Position numbers and translations under genes: made by a program
NCBI GenBank assembly: GCA_009869945.1
Contig: WIXG01000541.1
Location: forward strand, 1-40,697
Length of the DNA stretch: 40,697 nucleotides
Direction of reading: 5' to 3'
Source: Mesaphorura yosii
Taxonomy: Eukaryota; Arthropoda; Collembola; Poduromorpha; Tullbergiidae
In this document: positions 22,817-34,210 of the stretch, one piece after another
Position numbering within the stretch: position 1 is the first letter of the stretch
Layout: the number at the start of each line of letters is the position of its first letter
The notes under the pieces: model-generated
The model's database searches: none
What the model was told of the DNA's origin: nothing
Seen by the model: the letters and a program-made list of their open reading frames with translations, nothing else

Positions 22817-22984
22817 ATGCAAAGTCCACTTTTTTGGGGAGCCGCACTTCGCTCCGTCGCCGTCCCAGTGGCTATCGTGGTCGTGATGTTGTTCGTCGCC
22901 GCCCAGGAAGAGCTTGAGCCCTGTAAATGCCCTAGTCCCGCGTCGACGGGCCCAAATTTTAACCAGAAATGTGCGCCTAAGTAA
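22817..22984 (+). CDS. Possible small secreted or membrane peptide
   Basis: A 55-aa frame with a long hydrophobic segment (residues 10-28, including VAVPVAIVVVMLFVAA) that looks like a signal peptide or anchor, followed by EELEPCKCPSPAS and a last Cys near the end. The mature part would be about 25 residues with three Cys. No family was recognised. A TATA-like motif lies upstream. A second, longer in-frame start is at 22778. It could be non-coding. Confidence 0.35.
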   Translation: MQSPLFWGAALRSVAVPVAIVVVMLFVAAQEELEPCKCPSPASTGPNFNQKCAPK

Positions 22985-23123
22985 TAATTTGTTTTGTGTT
23001 TCAGTTTTGACTACCAGACGATGCGGCAGGTAAAAGTCTGACGACCGGCCAACGAAAACCGAAGCCAAGAGTTGCGAAAATTTTTATTTTATTTCATGAC
23101 TAATAAATAAACGGATTTAAAAT

Positions 23124-24053
23124 TTAAACCTTCTCCTGTTCCCGCTGTGACTGCGACTGCGATGATGACCTTCTGACCTTGCCATCGCCGTTGTCCTTCG
23201 CTTTGCCTTCTTCCCGCTTCAGCTGCAGGTTGTACTGATGCACGACGTGAAACACGTACGCGTGTGCAGCCGAAATGATGACCAAAATCAACACCACCGT
23301 GAAGAGGTGCTGACTGCCACACTTGTTCAGGACGTAAATTGTCATTAGAATGCTCCACGTGGCAGACACGATGGCTCCGCACAGGTTAAAGTAGTACCAA
23401 GGAGCCAGATGGCGCCGAGGGCCATTTTGCAGCGCGGCAACGAGCATCAGGGCGCTAAAGGCGGCGTTTGTGAGGGCGCCGATCAGGAGGCAGCACAGCG
23501 TTGCAGTCACGTAGGTGTAGAACGCTGTTTCTGGTCGAAGGTCAAGTTCCGGCCCTTGCTTCTGACGATCGTGCATCCAAAAAGGTTTCAGCGCCGGCAG
23601 GCTGAGTGCCGTCGGCCCACCAAGAAGATACCAGGCGTATACGCTTGCGTTGATTGTGTTTATCACCTGCAACAGAAGCCAAAAAGTTCAATTTTGAAGT
23701 CAAGAAGCGACAAAATGTTCAGTCTTGGGAGTGATTTTCGATCAAAAACATCAATTTTAAGTCAGAAAGTGAGAAAAATGTGAATTCTGGGGCCATTTTC
23801 AACCAGAAAGATCAAATTTAAATCAAAAATTGAATTCTGGGTCCGTTATCGGTCAAAAAGTCCGATTTTGAATGAAGAAGTGAATACTGAGGCAGATTTT
23901 GATGAGAAAGTACAGTGCAAAAGGTCAACCAAGGTCACGACTTACGAGCCAGATGACAGCAATGACAATCGTGCCCGTCCGATACGAATACGATCCACAA
24001 AAGCAACAGCAAGAAGGCATTACCTTTGCTTTTGCCGACTTCTGCGTCGTCAT
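23124..24053 (-). CDS. Four-transmembrane protein, LAPTM/tetraspan-like
   Basis: Two exons read from the high coordinate: 24053-23946 (36 aa) and 23666-23124 (180 aa), joined in phase 0, 216 aa. A Cys-rich N-terminal motif (SCCCFC) is followed by RTGTIVIAVIWL, the first helix crossing the splice site. Three more hydrophobic helices come in exon 2, and the C-terminal tail is charged and Ser/Gln-rich (RSSSQSQSQ). The layout CCC...RTG then four helices is that of arthropod four-helix endosomal membrane proteins of the LAPTM4 type, which is the best guess but not secure. The 279-bp intron holds degenerate tandem repeats. Confidence 0.62.
23690..23912. repeat. Degenerate tandem repeat inside the four-TM gene intron
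   Basis: About four imperfect copies of a 50-62 bp unit, each with a core like ATCAATTTTAAGTCAGAAAGTGA followed by GAATTCTGGG and a TTTTC-ATCA ending, cover most of the intron. The copies differ by substitutions and small indels. Confidence 0.6.
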
Positions 24054-24466
24054 CTTCTCAGTGTCCACTCAGAATCACGACTGATTATTCAGTATTTTGT
24101 TTGAGTTTTGTTGCAATTTTGTTACACACGAACAATAAACAACGGACGTGATCCGAAAAGCAAAGAAGAAAGCTGCGTGTTTTGCCCATCATTAATCAAA
24201 CCAATGCCAAAGCCAAATTCCCGGAAATTTCTTCGCGTTTGACGTTGAATCCCTGCCGTGTTCGTCCCTGAAATGGAATTACAAGTACAATGAACATATG
24301 TCAAATGCAGAACCGAAAGACGCAAAATGAATACGCTGCACGTGTCCACGTACAAGACTCGCCTATCCTGACTTTGACTTTCCTATGAAAAGCTAAAAGC
24401 GACAGCCGGCTGGGTTTGGAGTAACGGGTTCTGGAGATCGAGGAGCTCGACCTCAGCAGGGTTAAT
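24054..24466. other. Intergenic spacer
   Basis: Upstream region of the four-TM gene. No gene recognised. Confidence 0.35.
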
Positions 24467-24630
24467 TCACACTTCCGCCCTGGAGAATTTCAGCGATGAT
24501 TTGACCAATTTTTTTTCGAAGGCCAGCACTTGGTTGGCAGCCGTTGCGATCTTCTGTGGATGCAGCAGGACGTGAATGACGATGGCCGTCGCCGTTCTAA
24601 ACGCGGAATGTATCTGCGGCCACTGGGACC
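24467..24630 (-). pseudogene. GR gene fragment (second transmembrane/loop region)
   Basis: An open minus-strand stretch reads as one hydrophobic helix followed by LLHPQKIATAANQVLAFEKK, the same block as PQKFATAINHLL in the intact 19-20 kb receptor, and stops soon after. No other part of that receptor is found adjacent, so this is an isolated remnant. Confidence 0.6.
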
Positions 24631-24695
24631 TATATCAGCGATCCCGACAGCACCTTCTGCGAGTCCTGCCAACTGAGGAATCAGACCAGAAAATC

Positions 24696-25240
24696 TTATC
24701 CTTGAAGACTATAGTCTTCAAAGTCATCTTTCTCCCATTTGTCCAGTTTGTGAAGCTCATTTACAAAAGTTCAAACTCGTCAGACTCCAAATTAACACTA
24801 CCTAAATTGTTAAGGGAATTTAACTTACACAATTTGAGATTAAAGAGAAAGTACGAATTTTGCATCACAAACAGCAGCCTGGCGAAGAGCAGCATTGTCA
24901 CTGCCAACACGAGGTCGAGCACGTCGACAGAGCAGATGAAACGGAATATCAGCTGATTCAAAAACGAGGGCCCTTGAATGACGTTGTGCCAGGGGACGGC
25001 GGTGATCGACACGACCTGCAAGATGGTGGAGCAGACGGTGACGAGGACGAAAAGGATCTGATGCCTCCGGTCGCCCCAGCTGAGGTACAGGGCTCCGGAC
25101 AGCGAGCCACGACTTTTGCCGAGCGCCCTCGACGTAGTCGCCGTTTAGCCGCTGATCGGATGGAATGGGGTAAAGGTGCCAGTTCTCGGAGACGGAAACC
25201 CAGAACATTTCCACCGCTGGACCGATCGGTCTCGTAACTC
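24696..25240 (-). pseudogene. N-terminal half of a second GR pseudogene
   Basis: From the high coordinate: ENWHLYPIPSDQRLNGDY, then after a one-base frameshift at GAGGGCG (about 25120) DRRHQILFVLVTVC, two helices, and MQNSYFLFNLKL, followed by a donor. The next piece reads VNELHKLDKWEKDDFED and hits TAA at 24696. The MQN-YFLFNLKL block, the intron position right after it and the NE-H-LD start of the next exon are shared with the pseudogene at 28.6-29.8 kb, so they are paralogues. The C-terminal half is missing. Confidence 0.6.
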
Positions 25241-25620
25241 CGCCGTCCTGCATGAAAACCAGCGCGGCATACAAATCCAAGTCGTACCAGTGAACAGGGC
25301 CCGGCGCCAGAAAGTTGTCCTTTGGCGCTGCCGACACGAGGATCATGAACGCGCTCTCACGCCCGTGCATCGCCAAACCACCGGCGTAGTCCCCAAAGCC
25401 CCAGGCCATTGCAAATCCCATTTCTCGAGGGTGTGGTGAGGAGGTGCACGTTGCAGAACCGTGACTCCCAACTCCTGAGGGGCAGAATCCCGTTGCCGTG
25501 TACTCCCCGCTGTTCCGGCTTCAGAAGAGGGCGACTCATGTTGCTCACCGTCCACGGTTGGCCGTACTGGTTGGATTCGAGAAGGCTCTCCGACAGCTTC
25601 GGTGGGCCGTAGAAGTGAAC

Positions 25621-26332
25621 CAGCTTTTACTTAATAAGGTCAGTCCCCTGCGGGCAAAGGACGCCAAAATGTTGACCCAAGTCGAGCTGGACATCATCGA
25701 ACGCTACGTGTCACTGATGAGCCGCGTCGGAGCATTTCGGGTGGACTGGAATTCCAAGGCGAAGGCCTTCATCTTGGTTGAAGTACGGTAGCAGCTTCAT
25801 TGTCACAGTCTCGGGCCCGATTCAACTGTGGTTTTTCGGAAGGGCGGCGCTGCAGCTGTTGCTGACCCCTAGCGAGTCAATTTCTAGCCTCGGCCTCCGC
25901 CTGACTCCAACTTTTGCCGCCCCCCCCCCCCTTGGTATATCTTGGTTTGCTCATGGAATTTCCTGTTTCAGACGCATGCGAGTGATTTGGCCCACCTCTT
26001 CAATCAAACGCTGTTCTACGGAATGAAGAACGGTAAGCAAGTGTCGTGTATCCTTGCATTGAAAAGGATATTTCAGAATGATCTCTGTTTTTTGCAGGAG
26101 TGTCGACCAAACCGACGTTGAGAGCCCGCCTTTCGGTACAGGTAACCAGACTTCTTCGCCGCCGCATTCGCGGCATTTGCATTAGGACAGGTTTCTCGAA
26201 TTTTTTGTTCAGGTGTTGAAGGGCTCTGGTAGAATGTATGAAATTCGAAACAAAATGCTGAATTATGAAGAAGCAATCGATGGCATTCGAACAGCGCTTC
26301 ATTTAAGCACTGCGATGAAGATTCGCTTTTAG
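25621..26332 (+). CDS. 3' part of an unidentified plus-strand gene
   Basis: Three well-phased terminal exons are clear: 25972-26032, 26098-26141 and 26213-26332, encoding HASDLAHLFNQTLFYGMKNG, VSTKPTLRARLSVQ and a last block ending EEAIDGIRTALHLSTAMKIRF. Their GT-AG sites are good. An upstream open stretch (about 25621-25780) with TQVELDIIERYVSLMSRVG looks coding too, but its joining to 25972 is uncertain because two frames are open between 25780 and 25900. No family recognised. The 5' part is unclear, and the gene may be partial. Confidence 0.45.
25920..25931 (+). repeat. Run of 12 C
   Basis: A 12-base C homopolymer lies in the stretch between the uncertain upstream exon and the clear exon at 25972. 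It is prone to length error and may explain the frame ambiguity nearby. Confidence 0.9.
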
Positions 26333-26587
26333 GGAAAATGGCAATTTTGGCTTAATTGGCCTTAATTGGATTTCTTCGTTCATGTGGTTTGAGAGCAGAA
26401 TGGGCTTGATTTATTCATTGAGTCAAATCGTGCTTTTACTCCAAAGCTGTCAGTTTTAATTGAGCTAAAATTAAGTTGGTCTTGACATTGACCTCCAGGC
26501 CTTGCCGGACGACTGGACTAATAGGTAATTGATCTACTGCGAGACTACGTCAAGTAAATACTCACACTGCTCATCGCCTCAGGTACC

Positions 26588-28049
26588 TCAATCTCCGCCT
26601 TCTGTCCTCGGATACGTCAGCAAGAGATTAAACACGAGCTGAATGCATCCGTGCATGCTCACAAGCATGATTGTTTTCTCCAGCGTGTATAGGGATCCAG
26701 AGGAGCAAGTGAGTTTGGTGCAAGAGCGCCTGAACTTCTTCATGTACACTACGAAAGCGCTGGTGCCGATTTTCAAGCCAGATGTGCCTTCGCCTTCGTC
26801 TTGTTCGATTCTGTGATTCATCATTACAGGCATATCCGAGTCCAACTGCTCCAAGTATTGCTCGCTTGTCAGGTTGACGTACGCAGCCGCTTCCAATTCG
26901 GTCATCACTGAAAAGACAAGAGAAGGATTAGACTGCTTTTGGGTTAATGTATTTGCGATGACGCCTTAGACAGGTTTTGAGGTTTACCTTCCAGGAGACA
27001 TCGAAACGCACAGAATGGAAACACCAAGTAAATGTGAAGGGGCAAGTGAGTGAATCGGATGGTTGAAAAGAGGAGGAGGCCACTCGTCATGAAAAGAAGC
27101 GATGGAAAGTAGGTCAGGTACACTTTGAACCCGTCGTTGATGATCCGGGTGAGCAATTGAGCTGTGCGGAACTGCAGAACGGCGACGAGCTTGTCTTCTC
27201 GTCGTAGCGCGTCGTCTCCCGTATTCGTGCCCGTGCCAGTCTGGATTGACTCCCGGACCCACGTGAGTCCCAAGAATATTAGGAGCCAGAAGAACGCCCC
27301 GCTGGTCATCATGTCCAGTATGACAAAGTATTCCCATACGACGAAGGGAACGAGCGCCAGGAGGGATTCGTGGTCTGAAATTCGTTCACATGGGAGGACC
27401 AACGAGCTGATGTACTGCGGAGCGCAGGGAATGTCCAGTAAAACCTAATGAGCAGTAATTAGTCTAATTAGTTAAAGAAATGAAACACAAAGTAGCCAAT
27501 CATGTTTTCCCTTACGATTGCGTGTGACGGAGGATTCGTGGCCCAGAGAAAAGTGCTCACGAACAAAATCGCGCTGACCAAATCCAATTTGTCCTTTTCT
27601 CCCGTTCCAACTGACGCCGCCGAAGCCCGTTCTCTTTGTTCCAGCAGGGCATTAGTAAACGCCATGATTTGATCAGTGCGAACCATGCACTGTACCTTGC
27701 AGACAACAATGAGCAAGAAGGCGAGAACCCAATTGATGTTCATCACTCGGATTCGTGCGGGAGCGTCAGCGCCCATTGTTTGCAGGTACCGCGTGGCCAT
27801 GAAAATCATGTTGCAAGTCGGGACGCAAGCGATAGCGTGGAATGCCCAACGACCAACCCGGTCGACCCGCTCCAGACGGTGGGTGGTCTCGTTCCAGTTG
27901 TAGGGAACAATTTTGAAGCGGCACGCAGTTCGGATGATGACAAGACCGCAGCGATGGGCTTTGGCTTGGATGGATTCATCACGAGTGGGGCTTTTGCTGT
28001 GTTGCTTCTGCTGCTGGCCTTCGGTTAAAGGAACAACGATCACAGTCAT
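26588..28049 (-). CDS. Gustatory-type chemoreceptor, intact, three exons
   Basis: Exons read from the high coordinate: 28049-27516, 27444-26988, 26907-26588, phases consistent, 436 aa. Features: a Lys/Gln-rich cytoplasmic N-terminus; FKIVPYNWNETTHRLE before the first helix; about seven hydrophobic segments; the shared block VLLDIPCAPQYISS at the start of exon 2; and LLFSTIRFTHLPLHIYLVFPFCAFRCLLEG at its end. In exon 3, LKIGTSAFVVYMKKFRRSC precedes SSGSLYTLEKTIMLVSMHGCIQLVFNLLLTYP, the GR-type C-terminal helix region. Intron positions, splice phases and the 320-nt last exon are the same as in the 30.3-32.0 kb gene, so the two are tandem duplicates. It is predicted to be a ligand-gated cation channel of the sensory neuron membrane; ligand unknown. 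Confidence 0.78.
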
Positions 28050-28592
28050 TTTGGTAGCCTGAACCTGGGCTCTGGATTTGTCTTATCAGAAAAACTGTGG
28101 CTGAAATTGAAGGTGAAGCTTCTGGAAATTGAGCACTTTTATTTTATAGAAAGGAACCACGACTGCAGCGTGGCTATTTTAGAAATTGTCTGGTGTCTAG
28201 CCTGTCTGGGACCAAAAACCAAAACTGAGCCAATTTGCATATCACTGGATAAAAAATACCAAACGCTGCTCGTTTTATGGTGCCTGTCTCGAACTTCGGG
28301 AGTGCACGTTTTCGAATGAATGTCTTTAATTTATCGTTTACTGTTGCAATTTAAGCAAAGTGTTTACTTAAGTCCAAGATGCGACTGTTTACTTAAGGAT
28401 TTATGAAATAAGGCTCTGATGGCATAATTAAGCGGATCTACGTCGAAAGTTGCTCATTACGAGAATTTACAATCAGTTAACGTTTATGGCCCACGACCAC
28501 TTTACGTTTTCAATATTTATTAGTACTTACTCTTACTCTTTACTTAAAAAAATTTCCAGACCGAATTTTTAATTAACGAAGGAGACACGAAG
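28050..28592. other. Spacer between receptor copies
   Basis: AT-rich, no gene seen on either strand. It includes the 5' flank of the 26.6-28.0 kb receptor and the 3' flank of the next one. Confidence 0.4.
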
Positions 28593-29758
28593 TTAGGTTC
28601 TAAACTGGATGATAAGATTCACGACGGTGTCAAGCACCACATCGTGCAAGAATGTAATGTACGTATGACTTTGAATAACGTCCTGGCGTAAATGTCCAGA
28701 CTGCGGCAGGACTTGAATCGAAGCTTCTCGAACTTCTTCAGTTTGTATTCACTGCGCAGGTACGAATTCTTGAACTCGAGCGAGATGTCCGTGACGTAGT
28801 TCGGCAGCTTGAAGAGATTTCGGTAATCATGACTGTAAGCAGGATGGCCGCGGTGAGGATGAAGATAAGAGACCAATGCAGGTGGCGGTAGAAGAAAATC
28901 AGCGCGAAGAGTGACGAGATGAGGATCCCAGCGGCGAAGAAGATTGAGAGTAGCACGATCTTGCTGGCTTCCTCCATGAAGACAGCGTGGCAGATCTGAT
29001 GTGCCTTGTAGTAGGTCGTGAGTTTGTAGCGCCGTTCCAGGGAGACATCCCGAGGTTGTGAATTGTAGCTGGAGAGCTTAATACACCGGCAGACGGTGTT
29101 ACAGTACGCGAGAGGCATGTACGAGAAGAGGAAGATGAGCATCAGACCCTGGAACAGGATGAAAGTGTACAGCATCCAGATCGGAGCCACAAGCATGAGT
29201 CCACTGATTACTACAATCATGATCTTCAGGTAGATTTCAATACCATCTTTCGCATCAGCGTCGAGTCGGTGAATTTCGTTTGCGAAATTCAAATACAGGT
29301 CTTCAAAAAAAATTCCCTTTACTCGAAGTCGAATTTTGACAATTGAATCAATTTTGGCTTACATAGTTTTAGGTTGAACAGGAAGTATGTATTTTGCATA
29401 ACGATCAAGTGATCGGAGCAGACGAGCACCGCCAGCTGCAAGACTAACATGAGTGCGTCAACGGAGCAGAGAAAAATGAATTCAACGCGGTACAGGAAGG
29501 AAAGATCATCAAATGTGTAGTTGTACCAGACACCAAAAGTGACTGTTATAACTTGCACCGTTAGTGTAAAGAGACGATATACTGAACTTCGTGGGTTCGA
29601 GTGTCCAAGAGAATGAATGGGTTGTAGGTGTTCTGCCCCGAGACCTTGTCATATTCGACCATGGACTCGTACGACCGGAGATCCTGCCAGTAAGGCACGA
29701 ATTTGCAGGAGGCAAGGTTTAAGAAGTGGAGCAACTTTCGCGAGTGCAACGATGTCAT
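28593..29758 (-). pseudogene. GR pseudogene, nearly full length with three frameshifts
   Basis: Starts with ATG at 29758 (MTSLHSRKLLHFLNL). It runs through FILLDTRTHEV, then changes frame to VYRLFTLTVQVITVTFGVW, two helices and MQNTYFLFNLKL, with a good intron at 29301-29362. The second exon starts LYLNFANEIHRLDADAKDG and has several helices. A frame change near 28810 leads to LFKLPNYVTDISLEF and KFEKLRFKSCRSL, and a last one near 28657 to LHDVVLDTVVNLIIQF. Nearly the whole GR layout is present, but three one- or two-base shifts break it. Intact neighbours argue against general assembly error. Confidence 0.68.
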
Positions 29759-30344
29759 TTTCTTTAGAGGAATTGAGTAAGCTTTGGATATGAAATGTCA
29801 AGGTGTTCCAGTTCCAAGCTCCAAGATTTCAATGAAGCATAACGTTAAATGTTACACGTGCTTCTATTCAGTTGATAAAGCACTCATTAAAAATTGATAC
29901 CACATGCCAGCCCAACTCGAATTCGACGGTGCGCGATTGACATCCATCCGTCTAAATTTAGACATCTACTTCCTGGCTTCACACGTAGATTGCGGTTGTT
30001 GTTCCCTCGCTACGGTGGTTGCGTGACTTCATGGAGCTACGAGCTGAAGGTTTTAATCAATATTTCTTATTGCATTTGGGAAGCATCTCGGTCAGCCACG
30101 GTCGGTTCTTTAATTATTGCTCCCTCGAAAATAGTTAGAGCAAAATTTCTCGCTTGAGGTTAATTTTTAATACCACTTGCTCTTGTGTTGTTCAATACGT
30201 CAAACCGTCTTCGACAAAACGTGAAAACTTTTACATAAATGAATGACTAATGAACTCCTTTCTATAAGTAAGCCATGACCTACAACTTGAATATTAAGAG
30301 AGGCCTACCCTAACAAAAACTACTTGTTTTAATTTTATGGCGAT
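29759..30344. other. Spacer between receptor copies
   Basis: No gene recognised. The plus-strand open frame at 29894-30157 has no features and is considered chance. Confidence 0.4.
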
Positions 30345-31986
30345 TTATGCCTTCCTAGTGCCCCAGCTGCCCTCGTTCACCTTCGGGTACATCACCAGCA
30401 TGTTGAACACCAATTCAATGCAGCCATGCATGCTGACAAGCATGATTGTCTTCTCCAGCGTGTAGAGCGAGCCTGATGAGCACGTGAGCCTTTTGCATGA
30501 TCGCCGAAACTTCTTCAGGTAGGCGACAAAGGTCAGAGCTTCGGCTTTCCGACCCGTTCCGTAGCACCTGACTTGGGACAGGGCACCAATTTGGACGTCG
30601 TACTGGTCCAGATACAATTCACTCGCGAGATTGACGTTGCCCGCTGCATTCAGCAAGCTTAAGACTAGGACAGAAGGTTAATTTTAAGTTTTTCGTGCAA
30701 TTAGGAATAGGTAATCACTAGAATTTTTACCCACCTTCCAGCAGACATCGAAATGCACAGAACGGAAAAACCAAGTACAGATGGAGTGGCAGGTGCGTGA
30801 ACCGGATCGTGGAGAAGATCAGAGCACCGGAAGTGATGAAGAGCATCGAGGGGAAGCAGGTCAAGTACAGCCTGAATGCGTTGTTGATGAGGCGTGTGAG
30901 AAGCTGAGCCAGGCGGAACTCCAGCACTGATTTCATGTAGTCCAGATTCATGATGGCCAGTGCGACCGAGTCTTGCTCACGCCTGTGGGCGTCCCGATGT
31001 CGATGAAGTCGGAGTGTCTCCTTGATCCATGTGAGCCCGAGCAGAAGTATGATCCAAATGAAAGCGGCGATAGTCATCATGTCCAGAATAGTAAAGTACT
31101 CCCATGCAATGAAGGGAAGCAGTTCGGCGTACGGGACGGGGCGGTCGCCGATGAACCGACAGGGAAGGAGCACGGAGCTGATGTACTGCGGAGCGCAAGG
31201 CATGTCGAGGAGCACCTTGAATTTAATGAGGTTCATGTAATTAATTATTACGCTCGCCAGCGAATTAAGCTGGGGAAGTGCGGAACTTACTATTGCATGT
31301 GACGGCGGATTCGTGATCCAGAGATACGTGCTCAGAAAAATGATCCCACTGACTGCGTCCATCGCTCCACCGCCCAGGGTGCTCTCCATCTTGCCAATCG
31401 CCGCCCGCATGGTCTCCCTCCACTTTGCCCTCGCCAGCATGCGCTCGTTGTGCTCGAGCAGCGCATTCGCAAAAACCATGATTTGGTTCGTGCGAATTGT
31501 GACTTGCATCTTGCATATAAACACGAGAAGGTAGCCAAGCGTCCAGTTGAAGTTCATGACGCGGATGCGTGGCGGCGCTTCTTCGTGCATCGTCTGCAGG
31601 TAGCGGACCGTCGTGAAGCTCGTGCACCAGGCTGGAATGCACGTCGTGCAGTGGAAGGCGAGCCAACCGAGGCGGGTTGCCGGTTCCAGCCGACGTGTGG
31701 CGGTGTTCCAGGAGTAAGGGGCCATTTTGAAGAAGCACGTCGTGCGGAGGAGGAACAGCGCGCATTGGTGCGCCTTGCTTTGGATCGACGCGGCGCTGGC
31801 AGAGCGGCGTTTGTTCTTGGCTTTGGATTTGAGAGCCATGCCAGGCATTTCCTTTTCGTTTATGAGAAACTTGCGCCTACGCCTACGCCGGTTTGAGTTG
31901 GAGTCGTGGAGGCCGAAAGAAAGCAGGGACTTTTTATACCAGACGCGGGCACCGACACTGTCGGGCATCGGCTTTGACACGGGCAT
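30345..31986 (-). CDS. Gustatory-type chemoreceptor, intact, three exons, basic N-terminus
   Basis: Exons read from the high coordinate: 31986-31291, 31215-30735, 30664-30345, 498 aa. Features: an Arg-rich N-terminus (RRRRRRK, about residues 33-39); FKMAPYSWNTATRRLE before helix 1; about seven helices; the exon-2 blocks VLLDMPCAPQYISS and FTHLPLHLYLVFPFCAFRC; and in exon 3 LKKFRRSCKRLTCSSGSLYTLEKTIMLV with the last helix after it. It is the tandem duplicate of the 26.6-28.0 kb gene. The first intron (31216-31290) is 75 bp, a multiple of three, without a stop and with a weak AAG acceptor, so a retained-intron product with 25 extra residues is possible. A shorter start at the MPGMAL Met would drop about 47 residues. 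Confidence 0.78.
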
Positions 31987-33016
31987 CGTCTCAACTTGTA
32001 TATTATGCTCTTGAATAGTTAATTAATGCGACGATAACTACGTGATCGTTGTTTATAGTTCGATTCGATTCGACGACTGCGAATTGCGACACTAAAATAT
32101 GTAATTAGGTCTAAAAGCAGATTAAAAGCCCTGATTAAGAAGTTTACCTTGTATTTGTATATGTAAGTTGGTGAAGTTGTTGAGTTAAGCTGTCCAAATA
32201 TTTACACGGTTTCGATTTCGATTTCCCTCTTCGTCGTCTTCTTTCTTTCGCCAACGACGAAACGAGACTCCCGACAGTCCGGACCGCGTTCGAGACCGCA
32301 CATGTGGACAATTAGAATTTAGCAGGGAATTTTGGCCGAACAAATTAAGTATTTTAGGACAGGGACAAGAATGAAGTTACTTGCCTCCTGTATCCTTCCT
32401 GTGTGCTGACGCAATGCACTTTTGCTTGTCAATTGCTTAATTTCTTCGTTGTAAACTTCAGTCTTGTTGCCGCCGTCTTGCTTAACAAGTCGAGTCGAGC
32501 AACTTTGTCGTCGTCGTCGTTTGTACTCTTGTCCGTGCGTTCTTGTAATTCTGAACAAACAATGACGAGGTCACCGTTACTCTTTAAACAACGGAATTTC
32601 TAGCAATTGTCAACTATCCTGTCACTCTGTCACATTGAAGATGTTCCAAAATTACTAATCAATTTTACAGACACGACCGACGGTCGAATGAACTGTGAGA
32701 GCTACTATAAATACAGCCATACAACTTTAATTTATTGCCAAAGGCTTTTAGCAGACGACCACACGCTGGTTGTGTCCGGCCGGCTGAACGAGCACGCACT
32801 CATAATGCGATTCATGGCATCAGATTACAATTATGACTAAAGTTTATTACGCATATACACGGGCATTGACGCATTCGCATTGACACCGCACTCCACCGGG
32901 TTTTGCTTTCACTTTAATTGCATCGATCTCTGTTCTGGTCAGGCCATTCTTCTTTTGTCTTTGCACTTAAATTTAATTTAAAGTGTTGGCCTACGTGTTA
33001 CAATATAATTGAAGAA
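31987..33016. other. Intergenic region
   Basis: About 1 kb, presumably holding the promoter of the 30.3-32.0 kb receptor. A plus-strand open frame at 32607-32840 after an acceptor-like TTTTACAG reads weakly like protein but shows no family resemblance. No other feature seen. Confidence 0.35.
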
Positions 33017-34210
33017 TCAATTAAGAGCAATCAGCACTTTTCCTGTCCCAAATGCGAGGAGCCCGGCCAGCGTCAGCTTTGCGCTCTTTTCCATGGCGTA
33101 CAGCCCGCCCACTTTGAAACGGAGCGGGGCCAGGCCTTTTGCAGCTGCAAGGTAGTATTTTGAGCGATTTGCGCCTTGGCTCGGCGCGTGGCGCAGCCAC
33201 CACACGAATCGACCTGAAGTCTGCCAGAAATCCGACATGAGATGGGTTGAGATGATGAGCATTGTGTACGAGTAGGTTGCCATCAGGAGGACGCCCATCT
33301 GAGTTACGAGTGACCCCAGCGTGTGTTCATTTCGGAGCCGACTCGCCGCCAGGGCACAGGCCATCGAGAAGATGCTGCCCAAGTACTTCACGTTGGGGAT
33401 GATGAACCTGCAGTAGGATTCGTTGAACATGGTGTTCAAGAGCATGAGGGCTTTGTATTTGATGATCAGTGCATTAAATTCCATTTCGTTTGCGAAGGTT
33501 GTGTGCCTATCGCGAAAATTCGTCCAGAAATAATTTGAGGAGCTACTCAGACTTGTTAAATATTCACTTACGGAGCCAGTGACGTGTGGACAATTACGTA
33601 GTACAAGTACACGTACATTTTCAGGAACCGAAAGGTCATGAATCCACTCCAAATGTGTAAGAGTACAATGAATTCATAACCCAGAGCAAGGACCAGGCCG
33701 CCTGTAACCCGATACATGTAACTGATTTCGCAAGTAACCAAAATCGCGGCTCCAAGTGCACCAGCACACAAATACAATCGGACACTGAACACAAAATATT
33801 TTTCCCGGATTGGTGCGCCTCCGCAAAAGCTTAATTCTTTGTTGTAATTGACGACAAGAAGTAGTTCGTTAAAAAGCGCATACAAGCACCGACCGTCAAG
33901 CAGCAGACACGTGCTCAGCCCGAAGATGATGGCGTACATGATCAGAAACACGATGTACAGAACTTGGAATCCAATATCGTTGGGTTTGCGATATGAAAAT
34001 CTTGTGAAGGCGCCAGCAGCCGACGGCCAGCACAAAAAGATTGGTGAGCCAATACGTAAAAGTCGTGGCCCACCGTATGTGTTGGCAACTGCGGTTGACA
34101 GACGGTAGCAGGCGAGCACGCTTTGGATTCCAAACTGGGCTAAAGACGCAAGTTTGGCTGGTGGCCTGGACGAACAACTGAATGTATTCGAATTCTTTGT
34201 CCGTAATCAT
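33017..34210 (-). pseudogene. GR gene with one frameshift (pseudogene or assembly error)
   Basis: Two exons read from the high coordinate, 34210-33572 and 33506-33017, joined in phase. The N-terminal part reads MITDKEFEYIQLFVQ, VFSPVWNPKRARLL and the first helix WATTFTYWLTNLFVLAVGCW. A one-base shift near 33980-34000 then moves the frame to NDIGFQVLYIVFLIMYAIIFG, and everything after it is intact to KGLAPLRFKVGGLYAMEKSAKLTLAGLLAFGTGKVLI, a typical GR C-terminus with the L-P-x-x-GxxY block. With only one lesion, a sequencing or assembly indel is a real alternative. The second exon begins HTTFANEMEFNALI. The start codon is the first in-frame ATG; an upstream exon may exist. Confidence 0.65.

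Noticed and set aside
24840..25421. Minus-strand open frame containing MGFAMAWGFGDYAGG
   Set aside because: Reads smoothly but I could not link it to a family, and only its lower end (ENWHLYPIP onward) matches the receptor layout; the upper part may be coincidence or an unrelated exon.
31450..32014. Plus-strand ORFs opposite the 30.3-32.0 kb receptor
   Set aside because: Antisense to well-supported receptor coding sequence.
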